A stretch of DNA of 64,000 nucleotides from Noviherbaspirillum_A sp047237965 (GTDB lineage Bacteria > Pseudomonadota > Gammaproteobacteria > Burkholderiales > Burkholderiaceae_D), in NCBI RefSeq assembly GCF_047237965.1, contig NZ_JBDFLX010000002.1:248001-312000 (forward strand). The letters run 5' to 3'. Numbering within the stretch: the stretch's first letter is position 1; every line of letters begins with the position of its first letter. Both the position numbers and the translations under genes were made by a program. This document shows positions 53,077 to 62,750 of this stretch, piece after piece. The notes under the pieces are model-generated. The model was not told the origin of the DNA and made no database searches. It saw nothing but the letters and a program-made list of their open reading frames with translations.

Positions 53077-55782
53077 ATGATAGCTACACCCCAGATTCCG
53101 TCGTTCCAGCAAAAGATCAGTCTTCTCCGCGGTCATGCTTCCTCCCTGGCTCCCTGGCCAGCCGCCTGCGCGCTGCTGATCGCCGGGCTGTGGTTCTGGG
53201 CAGCCTCGACCATCCATTACGAGCAGCGCGACCTGCGCGACCGCGCCTTCGCCAATGCGTCGGCACAGGCGCGCACCTATGCCGATCAGATCGACCGCAG
53301 CATTGGTCAGCTCGACTACCTGATGCAAAGCCTGCTGTTTTCATGGCGGAAGAACGGCGGTGCGCTGCATCTCGAAGAACAGGTCAACGCCGGCCTGGTG
53401 CCAGCCGCCGCGCGCATTTCCATCAGCGTGTTTGACCAGAACGGCATGCTGCTGACTTCGACGCTGGCGGAGCCGAAAAGCCGGCGGGGAGTGGCCAGCC
53501 GCGCCTATTTCGCGACGCATGCCGCCAGCCCCAGCAAGGCATTGGTTATTTCGAATCCGATGAAGAGCATCGTCTCCGAGCGCAATGTGATGATTCTTTC
53601 GCGCCGCATCGAGGATGCCGACGGCGGCTTCGCCGGCGTGCTGGCGATTGCGGTCGATCCGGAATTCCTGGTGTCCTTCGTGGACGATACCAGGCTCGGC
53701 CAGGATGATTTCGTCTCGATTCGCAATACCGACGGCAGCTTTGTCGCGGCCAAGTCGCGCAACGGATTCCGGGTGAATGACCCGATCTTCCGCAACGCCT
53801 CGCCCGTTACCGAGCGGGTGGGCGTCACCGTGCGCGAAGCTGCCCGCTACACCGACGGCAAGCCGCGCATCGTTGCCTGGGATACGGTGCAGGGTTATCC
53901 GCTGGTGTCGATCGTCGGCCTGTCCGAAGGCGCACTCCAGGAGGCGTATCTGCCACGCCACCGCGAAATCCAGCTCATTGCCGGCATTGGCACCCTGGTG
54001 CTTGCGCTGATCGCCGCCGCCTGCGTGCGCCATGCGGCCTTGCGGGTGTGGCGCGCACACCATGTGCGGGAGGTGCATGAGGCTTACCGCATCGCGACCG
54101 AGAATGCGCGGGAGGGCTTCTACATGCTGCGTCCGCTGTATGGGCCGGACCGCGAGATCGCCGATTTCCTGATCGAGGACTGCAACGAGCGCGGCGCGAT
54201 GTACCGCGGCATGGCGCGCGAGGTCCTGATCGGCAAGACGCTGTCGGCCATGCTGCCCAGTCTGTTTGAAACCCACATGCTGGCAGCCTGCCGGCAGGCG
54301 ATGGCAGCTGGCTTGTACGAGGATGAAATACAGGTGCCGCCACGTGGAAGCAGGTCCTCCCAATGGCTGCAGCGGCGCCTGGTGCGTTCCAGCGCCGGCC
54401 TGGCGGTTACGCTGCGCGATATCACTGAAAGCCGGCTGCACCAGGAAGCGCTGGAGCAGATGGCCAATGCCGACGCGCTGACTTCCCTGCCCAATCGCCA
54501 CTGGCTGACCAGCTATCTGCCCGCCGCTGTGGAACAGGCCCGCGAGGCGGGCCGCATGCTGGCCGTGATGTTCGTCGACCTGGACGACTTCAAGAACATC
54601 AACGACACCCTGGGCCATGCGGCCGGCGACGAATTGCTGAAGGCCGCCGCGCTGCGGCTCAGCGCAGTGATACGCCCGGAAGACAGGGTGGCGCGGCTCG
54701 GCGGCGACGAGTTCACCATCATCGTGCAGACAGCCCAAACGCGGGAAGAGGTGGCGGCGGTGGCCGAGCGGGTGATCGATACGCTGTGGCAGCCATTCGT
54801 GCTGAGCAGCGGGAAGCGGCAGCATGTGGTGCATGCCTCGGTCGGCGTGAGCATCTTTCCGCAACACGGGTCCAACGGCGAGGCCTTGCTCAAGCAGGCG
54901 GACATCGCGATGTATGCCGCCAAGGGCGCGAAGAAAGGCAGCTATCGCTTCTTCGAGCCCGAGCTGGAACGGCGCCTGGTCACCCGCCTGAACCGGGAAG
55001 CCGAGCTCAAGCTGGCGATCCAGAATGGCGAACTGCTGCTGCATTATCAGCCCAGGGTGCGCAGCGATAGCGGCGAGATCGTCAGCATGGAAGCGCTGGT
55101 GCGCTGGAACCACCCGGTGCAGGGCCTGATGCCCCCGAATGAATTCATCCCGCTGGCGGAAAAGACGGGCCTGATCGTTCCGCTTGGCATGGAAGTGGTG
55201 CGCATGGCCTGCACCCAGCTCGCGCGCTGGAAGCGCCAGGGGGTGCCGCTGGTGCCGGTCTCCATCAATGTCTCGGCGCAGCAGCTCGATGCCGGCGACC
55301 TGGGCGCCATCCTTGCCGGCGCGCTCAAGGAAAACGGCCTGGACGCCCGCCTGCTGCAGGTGGAAATCACCGAGTCGGCCACGGTGGCGGAAGATGGTCC
55401 GGCGATGCTGCAGCTGGCAGCGATCCAGCAGGCGGGCATCCGGCTCTATGTGGATGATTTCGGCACCGGCTATTCCTGCCTGGCGCAACTGAAGCGGCTG
55501 GACATGGATGGCCTGAAGATCGACCGCGCCTTTACTGCCCAACTAGGCAAGAGCGCTGGCGATGCCGCGCTGTTCAGGGCGATTGTGTCGATGGCCCATG
55601 CCCTGCAGATGCGGGTGGTTGCGGAAGGTGTGGAAACGGCGGGGCAGCTGGCGGCGGTGCAGGAGCTGGCATGCGAGGAGGTGCAGGGTTATTTCGTTTC
55701 GCGGCCGTTGCCGGCGGATGGAGTGGTGGGGTTGATGCAGCGGCGCTTTCTGTTTGCGGTTGAAAGCCAGGTGGCTGGGTGA
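53077..55782 (+). CDS. Membrane GGDEF-EAL c-di-GMP enzyme with dCACHE and PAS domains
   Basis: Order in the 901-residue protein: transmembrane segment at about 26-45, periplasmic dCACHE at about 50-300 (ISVFDQNGMLLTSTL, VASRAYFATHAASPSKAL), second transmembrane at about 305-325, PAS at about 345-455, GGDEF at about 465-625, EAL at about 640-890. GGDEF is intact (residue about 541), with an RPED inhibitory site upstream. EAL reads EALVRWN (about 671), with DDFGTGYSCLAQL (about 792) and other phosphodiesterase residues in place. Both activities are possible; net output is unknown. The gene is monocistronic and followed by an IS remnant. Confidence 0.95.
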   Translation: MIATPQIPSFQQKISLLRGHASSLAPWPAACALLIAGLWFWAASTIHYEQRDLRDRAFANASAQARTYADQIDRSIGQLDYLMQSLLFSWRKNGGALHLEEQVNAGLVPAAARISISVFDQNGMLLTSTLAEPKSRRGVASRAYFATHAASPSKALVISNPMKSIVSERNVMILSRRIEDADGGFAGVLAIAVDPEFLVSFVDDTRLGQDDFVSIRNTDGSFVAAKSRNGFRVNDPIFRNASPVTERVGVTVREAARYTDGKPRIVAWDTVQGYPLVSIVGLSEGALQEAYLPRHREIQLIAGIGTLVLALIAAACVRHAALRVWRAHHVREVHEAYRIATENAREGFYMLRPLYGPDREIADFLIEDCNERGAMYRGMAREVLIGKTLSAMLPSLFETHMLAACRQAMAAGLYEDEIQVPPRGSRSSQWLQRRLVRSSAGLAVTLRDITESRLHQEALEQMANADALTSLPNRHWLTSYLPAAVEQAREAGRMLAVMFVDLDDFKNINDTLGHAAGDELLKAAALRLSAVIRPEDRVARLGGDEFTIIVQTAQTREEVAAVAERVIDTLWQPFVLSSGKRQHVVHASVGVSIFPQHGSNGEALLKQADIAMYAAKGAKKGSYRFFEPELERRLVTRLNREAELKLAIQNGELLLHYQPRVRSDSGEIVSMEALVRWNHPVQGLMPPNEFIPLAEKTGLIVPLGMEVVRMACTQLARWKRQGVPLVPVSINVSAQQLDAGDLGAILAGALKENGLDARLLQVEITESATVAEDGPAMLQLAAIQQAGIRLYVDDFGTGYSCLAQLKRLDMDGLKIDRAFTAQLGKSAGDAALFRAIVSMAHALQMRVVAEGVETAGQLAAVQELACEEVQGYFVSRPLPADGVVGLMQRRFLFAVESQVAG

Positions 55783-55796
55783 TCTGTGCGGGGGCT

Positions 55797-56712
55797 TTAC
55801 GGAGAGAGTTTTTTTGTGGCTGGCTGTATTCGTGCTCTTTGATGAGACAGTTCTGCCTTGAGCGTGCGATGGAAGCGTTCGTCCTTGCCATTGGTCTGTG
55901 GATGAGCCGGACGACTGTGACTGATGCGAATGCCCAGCTGAATCAACCAGATGGTGAGCTTGGTGATGCCGTGTTCGTGCTGCGACGGACTGCCCCATGG
56001 AGAACCGTTGTCAGCGTTGATCCGTACTGGCATGCCGTGATGGCGAAAGGCAGTTTCCAGAGCTGCCTGCACAGTGGCAGTGTCCGGGTTCAGGCAGGCC
56101 TGCAGGACGATGTTGTAGCGTGAATGATCATCCAGCACGGTCAGTGGATGACACGTGGCTTGGCCGGTCTGGAAATGGCCCTTGAAGTCGATCTGCCAGA
56201 GGTCATTGGGTTGGGCATGCTCGAAACGCTGCCAGGCGGTGCTGTTTGCGCTTGCCTTTTCTGAGATCAAGCCATGTCGATGCAGAATCCGGGTAATGGT
56301 GCTGGGGGTTGGCACCTGGATGTGACCCTGATTGAGCAGCTGCGACGAACCTTGCGGCCGCCCCAGGTGGGATGTTTCAGACGCATCTTCACTACCAGCT
56401 CTTCGTTTTCCTGGCTGGTACGCAGTGGCGTATTGCAGGGTCTGCGCGAACAGTCCTGCAGGCCAGCAGGGCCCTGCGTCATGCTGCGTTCACGCCATTT
56501 GTATCCTGTCTTGCGACTGATTCCAAAACGCGTGCATAGAGCACTGAAGTTCACGCCATCCTGCTGCGCTAGCGCCGTAAATTCTTGTCGAAGGGTCATC
56601 ATGTCAACGTCTTTCCAGGGCATGGTTAGAGAATCCTTTGGCTTGATATGCAATACGCCAAAGTGTTACCTATGTCCCGGCACAGTTGTTACCCATGTCC
56701 CCGGTCTATACA
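55797..56712 (-). mobile_element. Decayed IS481-family insertion sequence
   Basis: The transposase reads in two frames. The first (56653 to about 56345) has TLRQEFTALAQQDGVNFSAL and FGISRKTGYKWRERS (helix-turn-helix). The second (from 56315, homologous from about 56342) has NDLWQIDFKGHF, VLDDHSRYN, INADNGSPWG and NGKDERFHRTLKAEL, the DDE residues. A one-base loss near 56343 splits them. The C-terminal end is missing after the DDE glutamate, so the element is truncated toward 55797. The outer end near 56700 carries TGTATAGACCGGGGACATGG on the minus strand, like IS481 termini, followed by a partial copy (GGGACATAGGTAACA). Confidence 0.85.
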
Positions 56713-57104
56713 CTTCGCCAAAAAAAGTAACCAAAAAAAGGCGACCCGGTGATCGCGCCCCGCTGCGCGGGGTGCCCGTGCCAGCGGTACCCCGAGCGGG
56801 GCTTGGCTAAACTCGCTCCGCTTCGCTTCACTCAGACAGACTCCGCACCCTTTCCCGCTCCGGGCACCGCTGACACGGCGCGCTCAACGGGACTTCACTG
56901 CCACTTCAAAAGCAACTGCTACGTCAAAAGCAACTGCTACTGTCGCTGCGCGTACTTCGAAGGCAACGGCAATAACAAACACAGACGCAATGTTCTCTTT
57001 GCCGCGAAGCGTCTTGTCATTCGCCAATCACGCGATATCATTCCTCTCCACTCATTCCATCGATAAGGCACAAGGGACGTCGGTTCGTCCGCCTCTATAC
57101 CTCT
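56713..57104. other. Intergenic stretch with repeats
   Basis: It starts with an A-rich repeat (CCAAAAAAAGTAACCAAAAA) ending in GGCGACCCG, a motif of dispersed intergenic repeats in many beta- and gammaproteobacteria. Then comes a GC-rich hairpin (CCCCGCTGCGCGGGG), and farther on the 18-base tandem repeat listed separately. No gene is supported. Confidence 0.5.
56906..56940 (+). repeat. Two-copy 18-base tandem repeat
   Basis: TCAAAAGCAACTGCTAC occurs twice, 18 bases apart, in AT-richer DNA between the IS remnant and the next gene. Confidence 0.8.
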
Positions 57105-58160
57105 ATGAAAATCGTTATTCTTCCCGGCGACGGCATTGGCCCCGAAATCAGCGCCGTTACCAGTGACGTGCTGCAGGCCGTCTCCCGTACCCATGGGCTC
57201 GGCCTCGAACTGCTTCATGACAGCGCGGGCCTGGATAGCCTGCGCGTTCATGGCGCCACTGTTACGCCTGCCGTGCTGGAGAAAGTGCGCGGCGCCGATG
57301 GGCTGGTGCTGGGGCCGATGTCGACTTACGAGATGAAGGATGAAGCCAGGGGCGAGGTCAATCCGTCCAAGTTCTTTCGCAAGGAACTGGACCTGTATGC
57401 CAATATCCGGCCGGCACGCACCTATCCTGGCCTGCCCAACAAGGTGGGCGACTTCGACCTGGTCGTGGTGCGGGAAAACACCGAAGGCTTCTATGCCGAC
57501 CGCAATATGGAACAGGGCAATGGCGAGATGCTGGTGACGAAGGACGTGGCCATCTCGCTGCGCCGGATTACCCGCCAGTGCTGCGAACGCATCGCCGAGT
57601 CGGCCTTCGCGATGGCGCGTACCCGCAAACAGCATGTGAGCATCGTGCACAAGGCCAATGTGCTGAAGATAGGCGATGGCATGTTCATCGATGCCTGCCG
57701 TGACGTCGCGAAGCGCTACCCGGATGTCACGGTCGATGACTTCATCGTCGATGCCATGATGGCCCATGTGGTGCGCGCGCCAGCGCGCTTCGATGTGATC
57801 GTGACCACCAATATGTTCGGCGACATCCTGTCCGACCTGACCGCGGAACTGTCCGGCAGCCTGGGCCTGGGCGCGTCGCTCAACGCCGGGTCCGGCTTTG
57901 CGGTGGCGCAGGCTTCGCATGGCTCCGCGCCGGACATCGCGGGGCGCGATTGCGCCAATCCGTCCTCGCTGGTGCTGTCCGCCGCCATGCTGCTGGCCTG
58001 GCACGGGCAGCGCAGCGGCAACCAGGCGTTTGTCACGGCGGCGCGGGCGATCGAGCGGGCGACGGCGGAGGCGATTGCCTGCGGCGAGATGACCGCAGAT
58101 GTCGGCGGGCGGATGGGGACGAAGGCAACCGGCAAGGCGCTGGTGGCACGGCTGGCGTGA
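57105..58160 (+). CDS. Isocitrate/isopropylmalate dehydrogenase-family protein
   Basis: This 351-residue beta-decarboxylating dehydrogenase starts MKIVILPGDGIGPEISAV. It has RKELDLYANIRPARTYPGL, VVRENTEGFYADRN, HKANVLKIGDGMFIDAC and NMFGDILSDLTAELSGSLGL. The substrate-specificity loop is unlike LeuB and TtuC, and such proteins are common beside Bug transporters. Probable NAD-dependent oxidative decarboxylation of a 2-hydroxy (iso)citrate-like acid; the exact substrate is open. No ribosome site is evident at the ATG. Confidence 0.88.
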   Translation: MKIVILPGDGIGPEISAVTSDVLQAVSRTHGLGLELLHDSAGLDSLRVHGATVTPAVLEKVRGADGLVLGPMSTYEMKDEARGEVNPSKFFRKELDLYANIRPARTYPGLPNKVGDFDLVVVRENTEGFYADRNMEQGNGEMLVTKDVAISLRRITRQCCERIAESAFAMARTRKQHVSIVHKANVLKIGDGMFIDACRDVAKRYPDVTVDDFIVDAMMAHVVRAPARFDVIVTTNMFGDILSDLTAELSGSLGLGASLNAGSGFAVAQASHGSAPDIAGRDCANPSSLVLSAAMLLAWHGQRSGNQAFVTAARAIERATAEAIACGEMTADVGGRMGTKATGKALVARLA

Positions 58161-58347
58161 GCTTTCAATCGGCAAGGCAGTGCCCCGCTTGCGCAAGCGG
58201 GGGCGGGCACGGCTGGCGCGCCGCTCCGCATGCCATGCTCCTCTCTGCAAGCCATCCGCGACAGGCCGGAACCGTTTAAGATGCGAACGCGCAGTCGGGC
58301 CTGTTCGCGGGCCGGTATCGGCGTCAACATCAACATGGAGAACGATA

Positions 58348-58647
58348 ATGATTTTCGAGAGGGCAGTGATCAGGGTCAAGCCGGGCGAGGACGCCAATTT
58401 CAAAGCGGCGGTTCAGGCAGCGGCGCCCTTGTTTCAACGGGCCAAAGGCTGCGTTTCGATGCAGCTTGAACAGTCGGTGGAGTATCCGGACAGATACACC
58501 CTGGTGGTCGGCTGGCAGACCGTCGAGGACCATACGGTTGACTTCCGCAATAGCGCCGACTTCCAGGAGTGGCGGCGCCTTGCCGGCCCCTATTTTGCCG
58601 AACCGCCCGAGGTGCAGCACCTGGGCACGGTGTTGCAGGCATTCTGA
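58348..58647 (+). CDS. Antibiotic biosynthesis monooxygenase (ABM) domain protein
   Basis: This 99-residue ferredoxin-like protein has FKAAVQAAAPLFQRAKGC, QLEQSVEYPDRYTLVVGWQ and FRNSADFQEWRRLAGPYF, typical of the ABM domain. Members are heme-degrading, quinol-oxidising or orphan enzymes. The start at 58348 is fixed by GGAG at 7 bases. It probably forms an operon with the dehydrogenase 187 bases upstream. Confidence 0.88.
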   Translation: MIFERAVIRVKPGEDANFKAAVQAAAPLFQRAKGCVSMQLEQSVEYPDRYTLVVGWQTVEDHTVDFRNSADFQEWRRLAGPYFAEPPEVQHLGTVLQAF

Positions 58648-58710
58648 GTCGACTGCGAGGCACGCTGCCGCCGGCAACTGATGCGTGTCCTTCTGCCGCG
58701 CCGGCGATGG

Positions 58711-58736
58711 GTCTTGACCGGCCGGCCGGTCAAGAC
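58711..58736. other. Perfect 26-base palindrome
   Basis: Each arm is GTCTTGACCGGCC, mirrored with no spacer. It lies between the convergent ABM and Bug genes. It has no thymidine run, so it is not a standard terminator; a protein-binding site or strong transcript end is possible. Confidence 0.6.
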
Positions 58737-58773
58737 AGGCATGCATCAAGCAAAAGAGCCGCGGCGCCGCGCC

Positions 58774-59763
58774 TTACTCCTGCGTTGCGCCAGACTCCTG
58801 CACGACCACCTTCCACTTCTCGTATTCCTTGCGCGTGAAAGCGGCAAACTGCTCCGGCGTGCCGCCGACCGGGTCGGCGCCTTCGCGGACCATTTGTTCC
58901 TGCAGGCCGGGCAACGCCTTGTTGACGCCCTGATTCAGCTTGTCGATGACGGCGCGCGGCGTGCCCTTGGGTACGAACAGGCCGAACCAGGAACCGGCCG
59001 AAAAGCCGGGGAAGCCGCTCTCGGCCACGGTCGGGACATCCTGCAGGGAGCGCGAGCGCGTCAGGCTCGACACCGCCATCGCCTTGAGCTTGCCCGCCTT
59101 GATATGCGAGATCACCGACGGGATCGTGGCGAACATGGCCTGGTTACGTCCCGCCAGCAGGTCATTGAGCGCGTCGGCCCCCTTGTATGGAACATGCAGC
59201 GCGTCGATGCCGGCATTCTTGAAAAGCATGAAGCCCGACAGGTGCGATGACGTGCCGACGCCGGTCGAGCTGTAGCTGACCTTGCCCGGATTGGCGCGCG
59301 CATAGCGCATGAATTCCGTGAAGCTGTTGACTGGCAACGAGGCAGGCACCACCAGCACATTCGGCACGTCGGCAATCTGCACCACCGGATGCAGGTCCTG
59401 CAGCGGATCGTATTTCAGGCCCTTGTACAGCGTCTGGTTGATGGAGATCGGGCCGACGGAATTGACCAGCACGGTGTAGCCGTCGGCGGGTGAACGCACC
59501 ACGTACTCGGTACCGATATTGCCGCCCGCACCCGGCTTGTTCTCGACGATGAATGATTGCTTGAACTGGTCGCTTAACGCCTGGCCAATCGCGCGGGCCA
59601 GGATATCGGTCGTGCCGCCAGCGGTGAAAGCCACCACCAGCTTGACCGGCTTGGACGGGTATTCCTGGGCGGTTGCGCCGGGCGATGCCAGCAGCAGGGC
59701 CGGTGCGCACAGCGCCGCGGCCAGCGCCGTGACCGACTTTCTCCTCAATGCATTGCAAGCCAT
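58774..59763 (-). CDS. Bug/TctC-family tripartite transporter substrate-binding protein
   Basis: The start at 59763 follows AGGAGA. The 329-residue protein has a signal peptide (VTALAAALCAPALLLASPGA, cut near TAQ) and YPSKPVKLVVAFTAGGTTDI, IVENKPGAGGNIGTEYVV, HVPYKGADALNDLLAGRNQ and PTVAESGFPGFSAGSWFGL. It binds a carboxylate in the periplasm. It sits between the dehydrogenase/ABM pair and a LysR gene on the same strand, and has no TctAB nearby. A short hairpin (CGCGGCGCCGCG) lies just after the stop. Confidence 0.93.
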   Translation of the reverse strand: MACNALRRKSVTALAAALCAPALLLASPGATAQEYPSKPVKLVVAFTAGGTTDILARAIGQALSDQFKQSFIVENKPGAGGNIGTEYVVRSPADGYTVLVNSVGPISINQTLYKGLKYDPLQDLHPVVQIADVPNVLVVPASLPVNSFTEFMRYARANPGKVSYSSTGVGTSSHLSGFMLFKNAGIDALHVPYKGADALNDLLAGRNQAMFATIPSVISHIKAGKLKAMAVSSLTRSRSLQDVPTVAESGFPGFSAGSWFGLFVPKGTPRAVIDKLNQGVNKALPGLQEQMVREGADPVGGTPEQFAAFTRKEYEKWKVVVQESGATQE

Positions 59764-59988
59764 GTCTTCTCCTGGTTTTTCGTTATTGGTCCGCCATGTC
59801 GGCTGGCGGTATCGGTGGATGCGCGTTGCCCGCGACTCCGTCGCGGGCAACCGTCGCTGCCATCCGGTGAAATGTAGGGACGCGCGGCCAACAGCGCCAG
59901 TGGCGCATTGCTATGAGGTCTTCACGGTTCGTGAAGAAAGGCAATGCAAAGGCAGGCGCCGCGGCTAACTGCCACCGCTGCACTGCTG

Positions 59989-60897
59989 CTATGCAGCAGG
60001 CTTGCGCAACTGCTGCCTGAGCATTGCCAGCATGGCTTCTGCCGCCGGCGACAGCGAGCCTTCGCGGCGCAGCACCAGGCCGATGGAGCGGCGTATCACC
60101 GGCTCTGTCAAAGGACGCCGCACGATGCCGGGGTTGCCGATCACGTCGGCCGCCAGCGCCGGCAGCGCCGCCACGCCGAGTTCCTGGATCACCATGGCGC
60201 CGATGGTGGCAAGGTGGTCCACCTCGTATGCGGGGTGAAAGCCGAAGCCGTGCTGCAGCGCAGCGGCCTCGACGTACTGGCGCACGCTGGTATGGCGCGA
60301 CATCGAGATATGCGGGAAAGATAGGGTGTCGGCGAAGCGCACCTTGCCGCGGCCCCTGGCCAGCGGATGGCCGGGCGCGGCCAGCAGCACGAAACTGTCG
60401 GTGGTCAGCGGCAGATAGTCGAGGTCGGTGTAGGCGGGATTGGCGGCCGTCAGCGCGAAGTCCACCCGGCCCTCGCGCACCAGTTCGAAGGCCGGCTCGG
60501 ACAGGGTGTCGACTACCGACAGCCTGATGTCCGGATGCCTGGCGCTGAAGTTGCGAAACAGCCTGGGGATGATGCGCGCCGCCAGCGACGGCATCGCCGC
60601 AATCGCCACCCGGCCGCGCCGCACCGCTGCCACGTCCTGCACCGCGACCACTGCGCGCTCGATATCCGACAGCAGCTGCTCGGCCTGCGCGGCCAACACC
60701 TCGCCGGCCGCCGTCAGGGCGACGGCGCGGGTGGTGCGGTCGAACAGCCGCGTGCCGATAGCCTCTTCCAGCCGGCTGATCAGCGTGGACAGGGCCGACT
60801 GCGACAGATGCATTTCCTGCGCCGCCTGGCTGAAGCTGAGGGTCTGGGCCACGGCGAGAAAGGCGCGGATGTCGCGGGCTGAAAGATTTATCTCCAT
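59989..60897 (-). CDS. LysR-family transcriptional regulator
   Basis: The 302-residue LTTR starts MEINLSARDIRAFLAVAQT at 60897. Its DNA-binding helix is EMHLSQSALSTLISRLEE, and the effector domain follows (GRVAIAAMPSLAARIIPRL, FALTAANPAYTDLDYLPLT). It is divergent from the 3-hydroxyacyl-CoA dehydrogenase operon, with 84 bases between, and upstream of the Bug gene. It probably controls one or both groups. The open frame upstream of the chosen ATG is unrelated. Confidence 0.93.
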   Translation of the reverse strand: MEINLSARDIRAFLAVAQTLSFSQAAQEMHLSQSALSTLISRLEEAIGTRLFDRTTRAVALTAAGEVLAAQAEQLLSDIERAVVAVQDVAAVRRGRVAIAAMPSLAARIIPRLFRNFSARHPDIRLSVVDTLSEPAFELVREGRVDFALTAANPAYTDLDYLPLTTDSFVLLAAPGHPLARGRGKVRFADTLSFPHISMSRHTSVRQYVEAAALQHGFGFHPAYEVDHLATIGAMVIQELGVAALPALAADVIGNPGIVRRPLTEPVIRRSIGLVLRREGSLSPAAEAMLAMLRQQLRKPAA

Positions 60898-60906
60898 AAT
60901 CGATAA
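60888..60906. promoter_or_regulatory. Candidate LysR operator overlapping the regulator start
   Basis: TTATC-N9-GATAA, an inverted repeat with an internal T-N-A shape, lies across the LysR start codon and the divergent region. Autoregulation would fit this place. Confidence 0.35.
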
Positions 60907-60981
60907 GTTTATAGAAAATATGCGATTCACAGAAATAAGATCCGGCTGCAGACTGCAGTTTTTCTCGCTCCATCCAGGCCC

Positions 60982-61974
60982 ATGAACACCGATCACGCTG
61001 CTACCTCCATTTCCTCCCCGCAGGCCGGCAGCCTGCCCAAACCGTCGCGCGCCTGCGCGCTCGTCGCCGGCGGCGGCACCATGGGCGCCGATGTGGCGCT
61101 GGTGCTGGCCCGCGCCGGCTGCCGCACCATCGTGCTCGAACCGGGCGAAGCCCGGCGCCAGGCGCTGGACGACTATTTCACCGCCGGCCTGCGCGGCCTG
61201 GACGCCGGGGACATGCGCGGCTGCCTGAGCGCCTGCGCCTCGCTGGACGACGTCGACTGGCAGACGGTCGATTTGGTCATCGAATGCATTCCGGAGAAGC
61301 TGGCGCCGAAGCAGGCGCTGTTTGCCGAACTGGAAAAGCGCGCCAGGCCCGACACCCTGTTCTGCAGCAACAGTTCCAGCTTCCCGATTTCGGCCATCGC
61401 CGAAGGACTGGCATCGGCGCAGCGCATGCTGGGCCTGCATTTCTTCATGCCGGCGCACCTAGTGCCGCTGGTCGAAGTGGTGCTGGGCGAGCATTCGTCC
61501 GCCGCGCTGGGCGAGGCGCTGTCGGCCTTCATGCGCGCCTGCGGCATGGTGCCGGTGCTGGTGCGCAAGGATTTGCCGGGTTTCCTCGCCAACCGCCTGC
61601 AGCATGCGCTGGCGCGCGAGGCATTCGCGATGATCGATGCCGGCATCGCCACGCCGGAGGATGTCGACGCCGCGGTGCGCTTCGGCTTCGGCTTCCGTTT
61701 CCTGGCCGCCGGGCCGGTGCTGCAGCGCGACCACGCCGGCATCGACGTGCATTGCCCGGCCGCGGCCACGATGTATCCGTCGCTGGCGGCCAACACCGTG
61801 CCGGCCAAGGCTTTGAGCGAGCGGCTGGCCAGCGGCAAGTTCGGCATGAAGACCGGCGAAGGCTTTTTCAAATGGACACCGGAAAGCATCGCCGCCGAGC
61901 GCAAGCGCTATGACGACCTGCTGAAGGCGGGGCTGCGCCTGCTGGCGCCGGAACTGCCGAAGATCGAGAAATAG
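60982..61974 (+). CDS. 3-hydroxyacyl-CoA dehydrogenase-family protein
   Basis: This 330-residue NAD-dependent enzyme has a Rossmann motif VAGGGTMGADVALVLARAG (residues 28-46), the catalytic-region SNSSSFPISAIAEGL, LGLHFFMPAHLVPLVEVV, then KDLPGFLANRLQHAL and a C-terminal helical domain (GKFGMKTGEGFFKW). It resembles carnitine 3-dehydrogenase or L-gulonate/3-hydroxybutyryl-type enzymes more than fatty-acid FadB. It is the first gene of an operon with the racemase-like and Bug genes. Confidence 0.9.
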   Translation: MNTDHAATSISSPQAGSLPKPSRACALVAGGGTMGADVALVLARAGCRTIVLEPGEARRQALDDYFTAGLRGLDAGDMRGCLSACASLDDVDWQTVDLVIECIPEKLAPKQALFAELEKRARPDTLFCSNSSSFPISAIAEGLASAQRMLGLHFFMPAHLVPLVEVVLGEHSSAALGEALSAFMRACGMVPVLVRKDLPGFLANRLQHALAREAFAMIDAGIATPEDVDAAVRFGFGFRFLAAGPVLQRDHAGIDVHCPAAATMYPSLAANTVPAKALSERLASGKFGMKTGEGFFKWTPESIAAERKRYDDLLKAGLRLLAPELPKIEK

Positions 61975-62055
61975 GCCGCAGGCAGCCATCGATGGCTTTC
62001 CGCACCGGCTGGCCGCCCCATTAATCGGCGCTTTACCGCCTCTCTACATGAACAC

Positions 62056-62715
62056 ATGAACACGACTTCTTCCATGCCGCGCATCGCGCTGATCCACGCG
62101 CTGAGCCATTCGGTGGACCCGATCAACCAGGCCCTGGCGCACGACTGGCCGCAGGCCATGCGCATGAATCTGCTCGACGATTCGCTGTCGGCCGATCTCG
62201 CCGCTTCCGGGCGTGGACTCGATGCGGCAATGCATCAGCGCTTTCATGACCTGGCGGAATACGCGGTGGGCACCGGCGCCCAGGGCATCCTGTTTACCTG
62301 TTCCGCCTTTGGTCCCTGCATCGAAGCCGTTGCGCGGCGCTATGCCAACCTGCCGGTATTGAAGCCCAATGAAGCGATGGTGGCCGATGCCGCCAACGCG
62401 GCCGGACCGGTCGGGCTGATCGCCACCTTCGGGCCGACGCTGGCGTCGATGCCGCCGGAGTTTCCGGACTCGGTCGAACTGCTGACCGGGCTGGCCGAAG
62501 GCGCGCTCGATGCGTTGAACCGCGGCGATACCGGGCGCCACGATGAACTGATCGTTGAACAGGCGCGCCTGCTGCAGGCGGCCGGCTGCAAGACAATCGC
62601 GCTGGCCCAGTTCAGCATGGCCCGCGCGCGGGAAGCCTGCGAACAGGCCACCGGCCTGCCCGTGCTGACCACGGTACACAGCGCAGTAAAAGCATTGAAG
62701 CGGCGGCTTGCCTGA
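62056..62715 (+). CDS. Aspartate/glutamate racemase-like protein
   Basis: The 219-residue protein shows the family pattern IALIHALSHSVDPINQAL, GILFTCSAFGPCIEAVARR (catalytic cysteine 1) and GPVGLIATFGPTLASMP. A later cysteine, near GCKTIALAQFSMARAREA, falls at the second conserved site, but with C-K-T rather than C-T. Related enzymes racemise or decarboxylate alpha-substituted malonates. It is second in the operon. Confidence 0.82.
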   Translation: MNTTSSMPRIALIHALSHSVDPINQALAHDWPQAMRMNLLDDSLSADLAASGRGLDAAMHQRFHDLAEYAVGTGAQGILFTCSAFGPCIEAVARRYANLPVLKPNEAMVADAANAAGPVGLIATFGPTLASMPPEFPDSVELLTGLAEGALDALNRGDTGRHDELIVEQARLLQAAGCKTIALAQFSMARAREACEQATGLPVLTTVHSAVKALKRRLA

Positions 62716-62750
62716 GCGCCTGTTTGCGACATAAACCAAGGAGACAAGAC

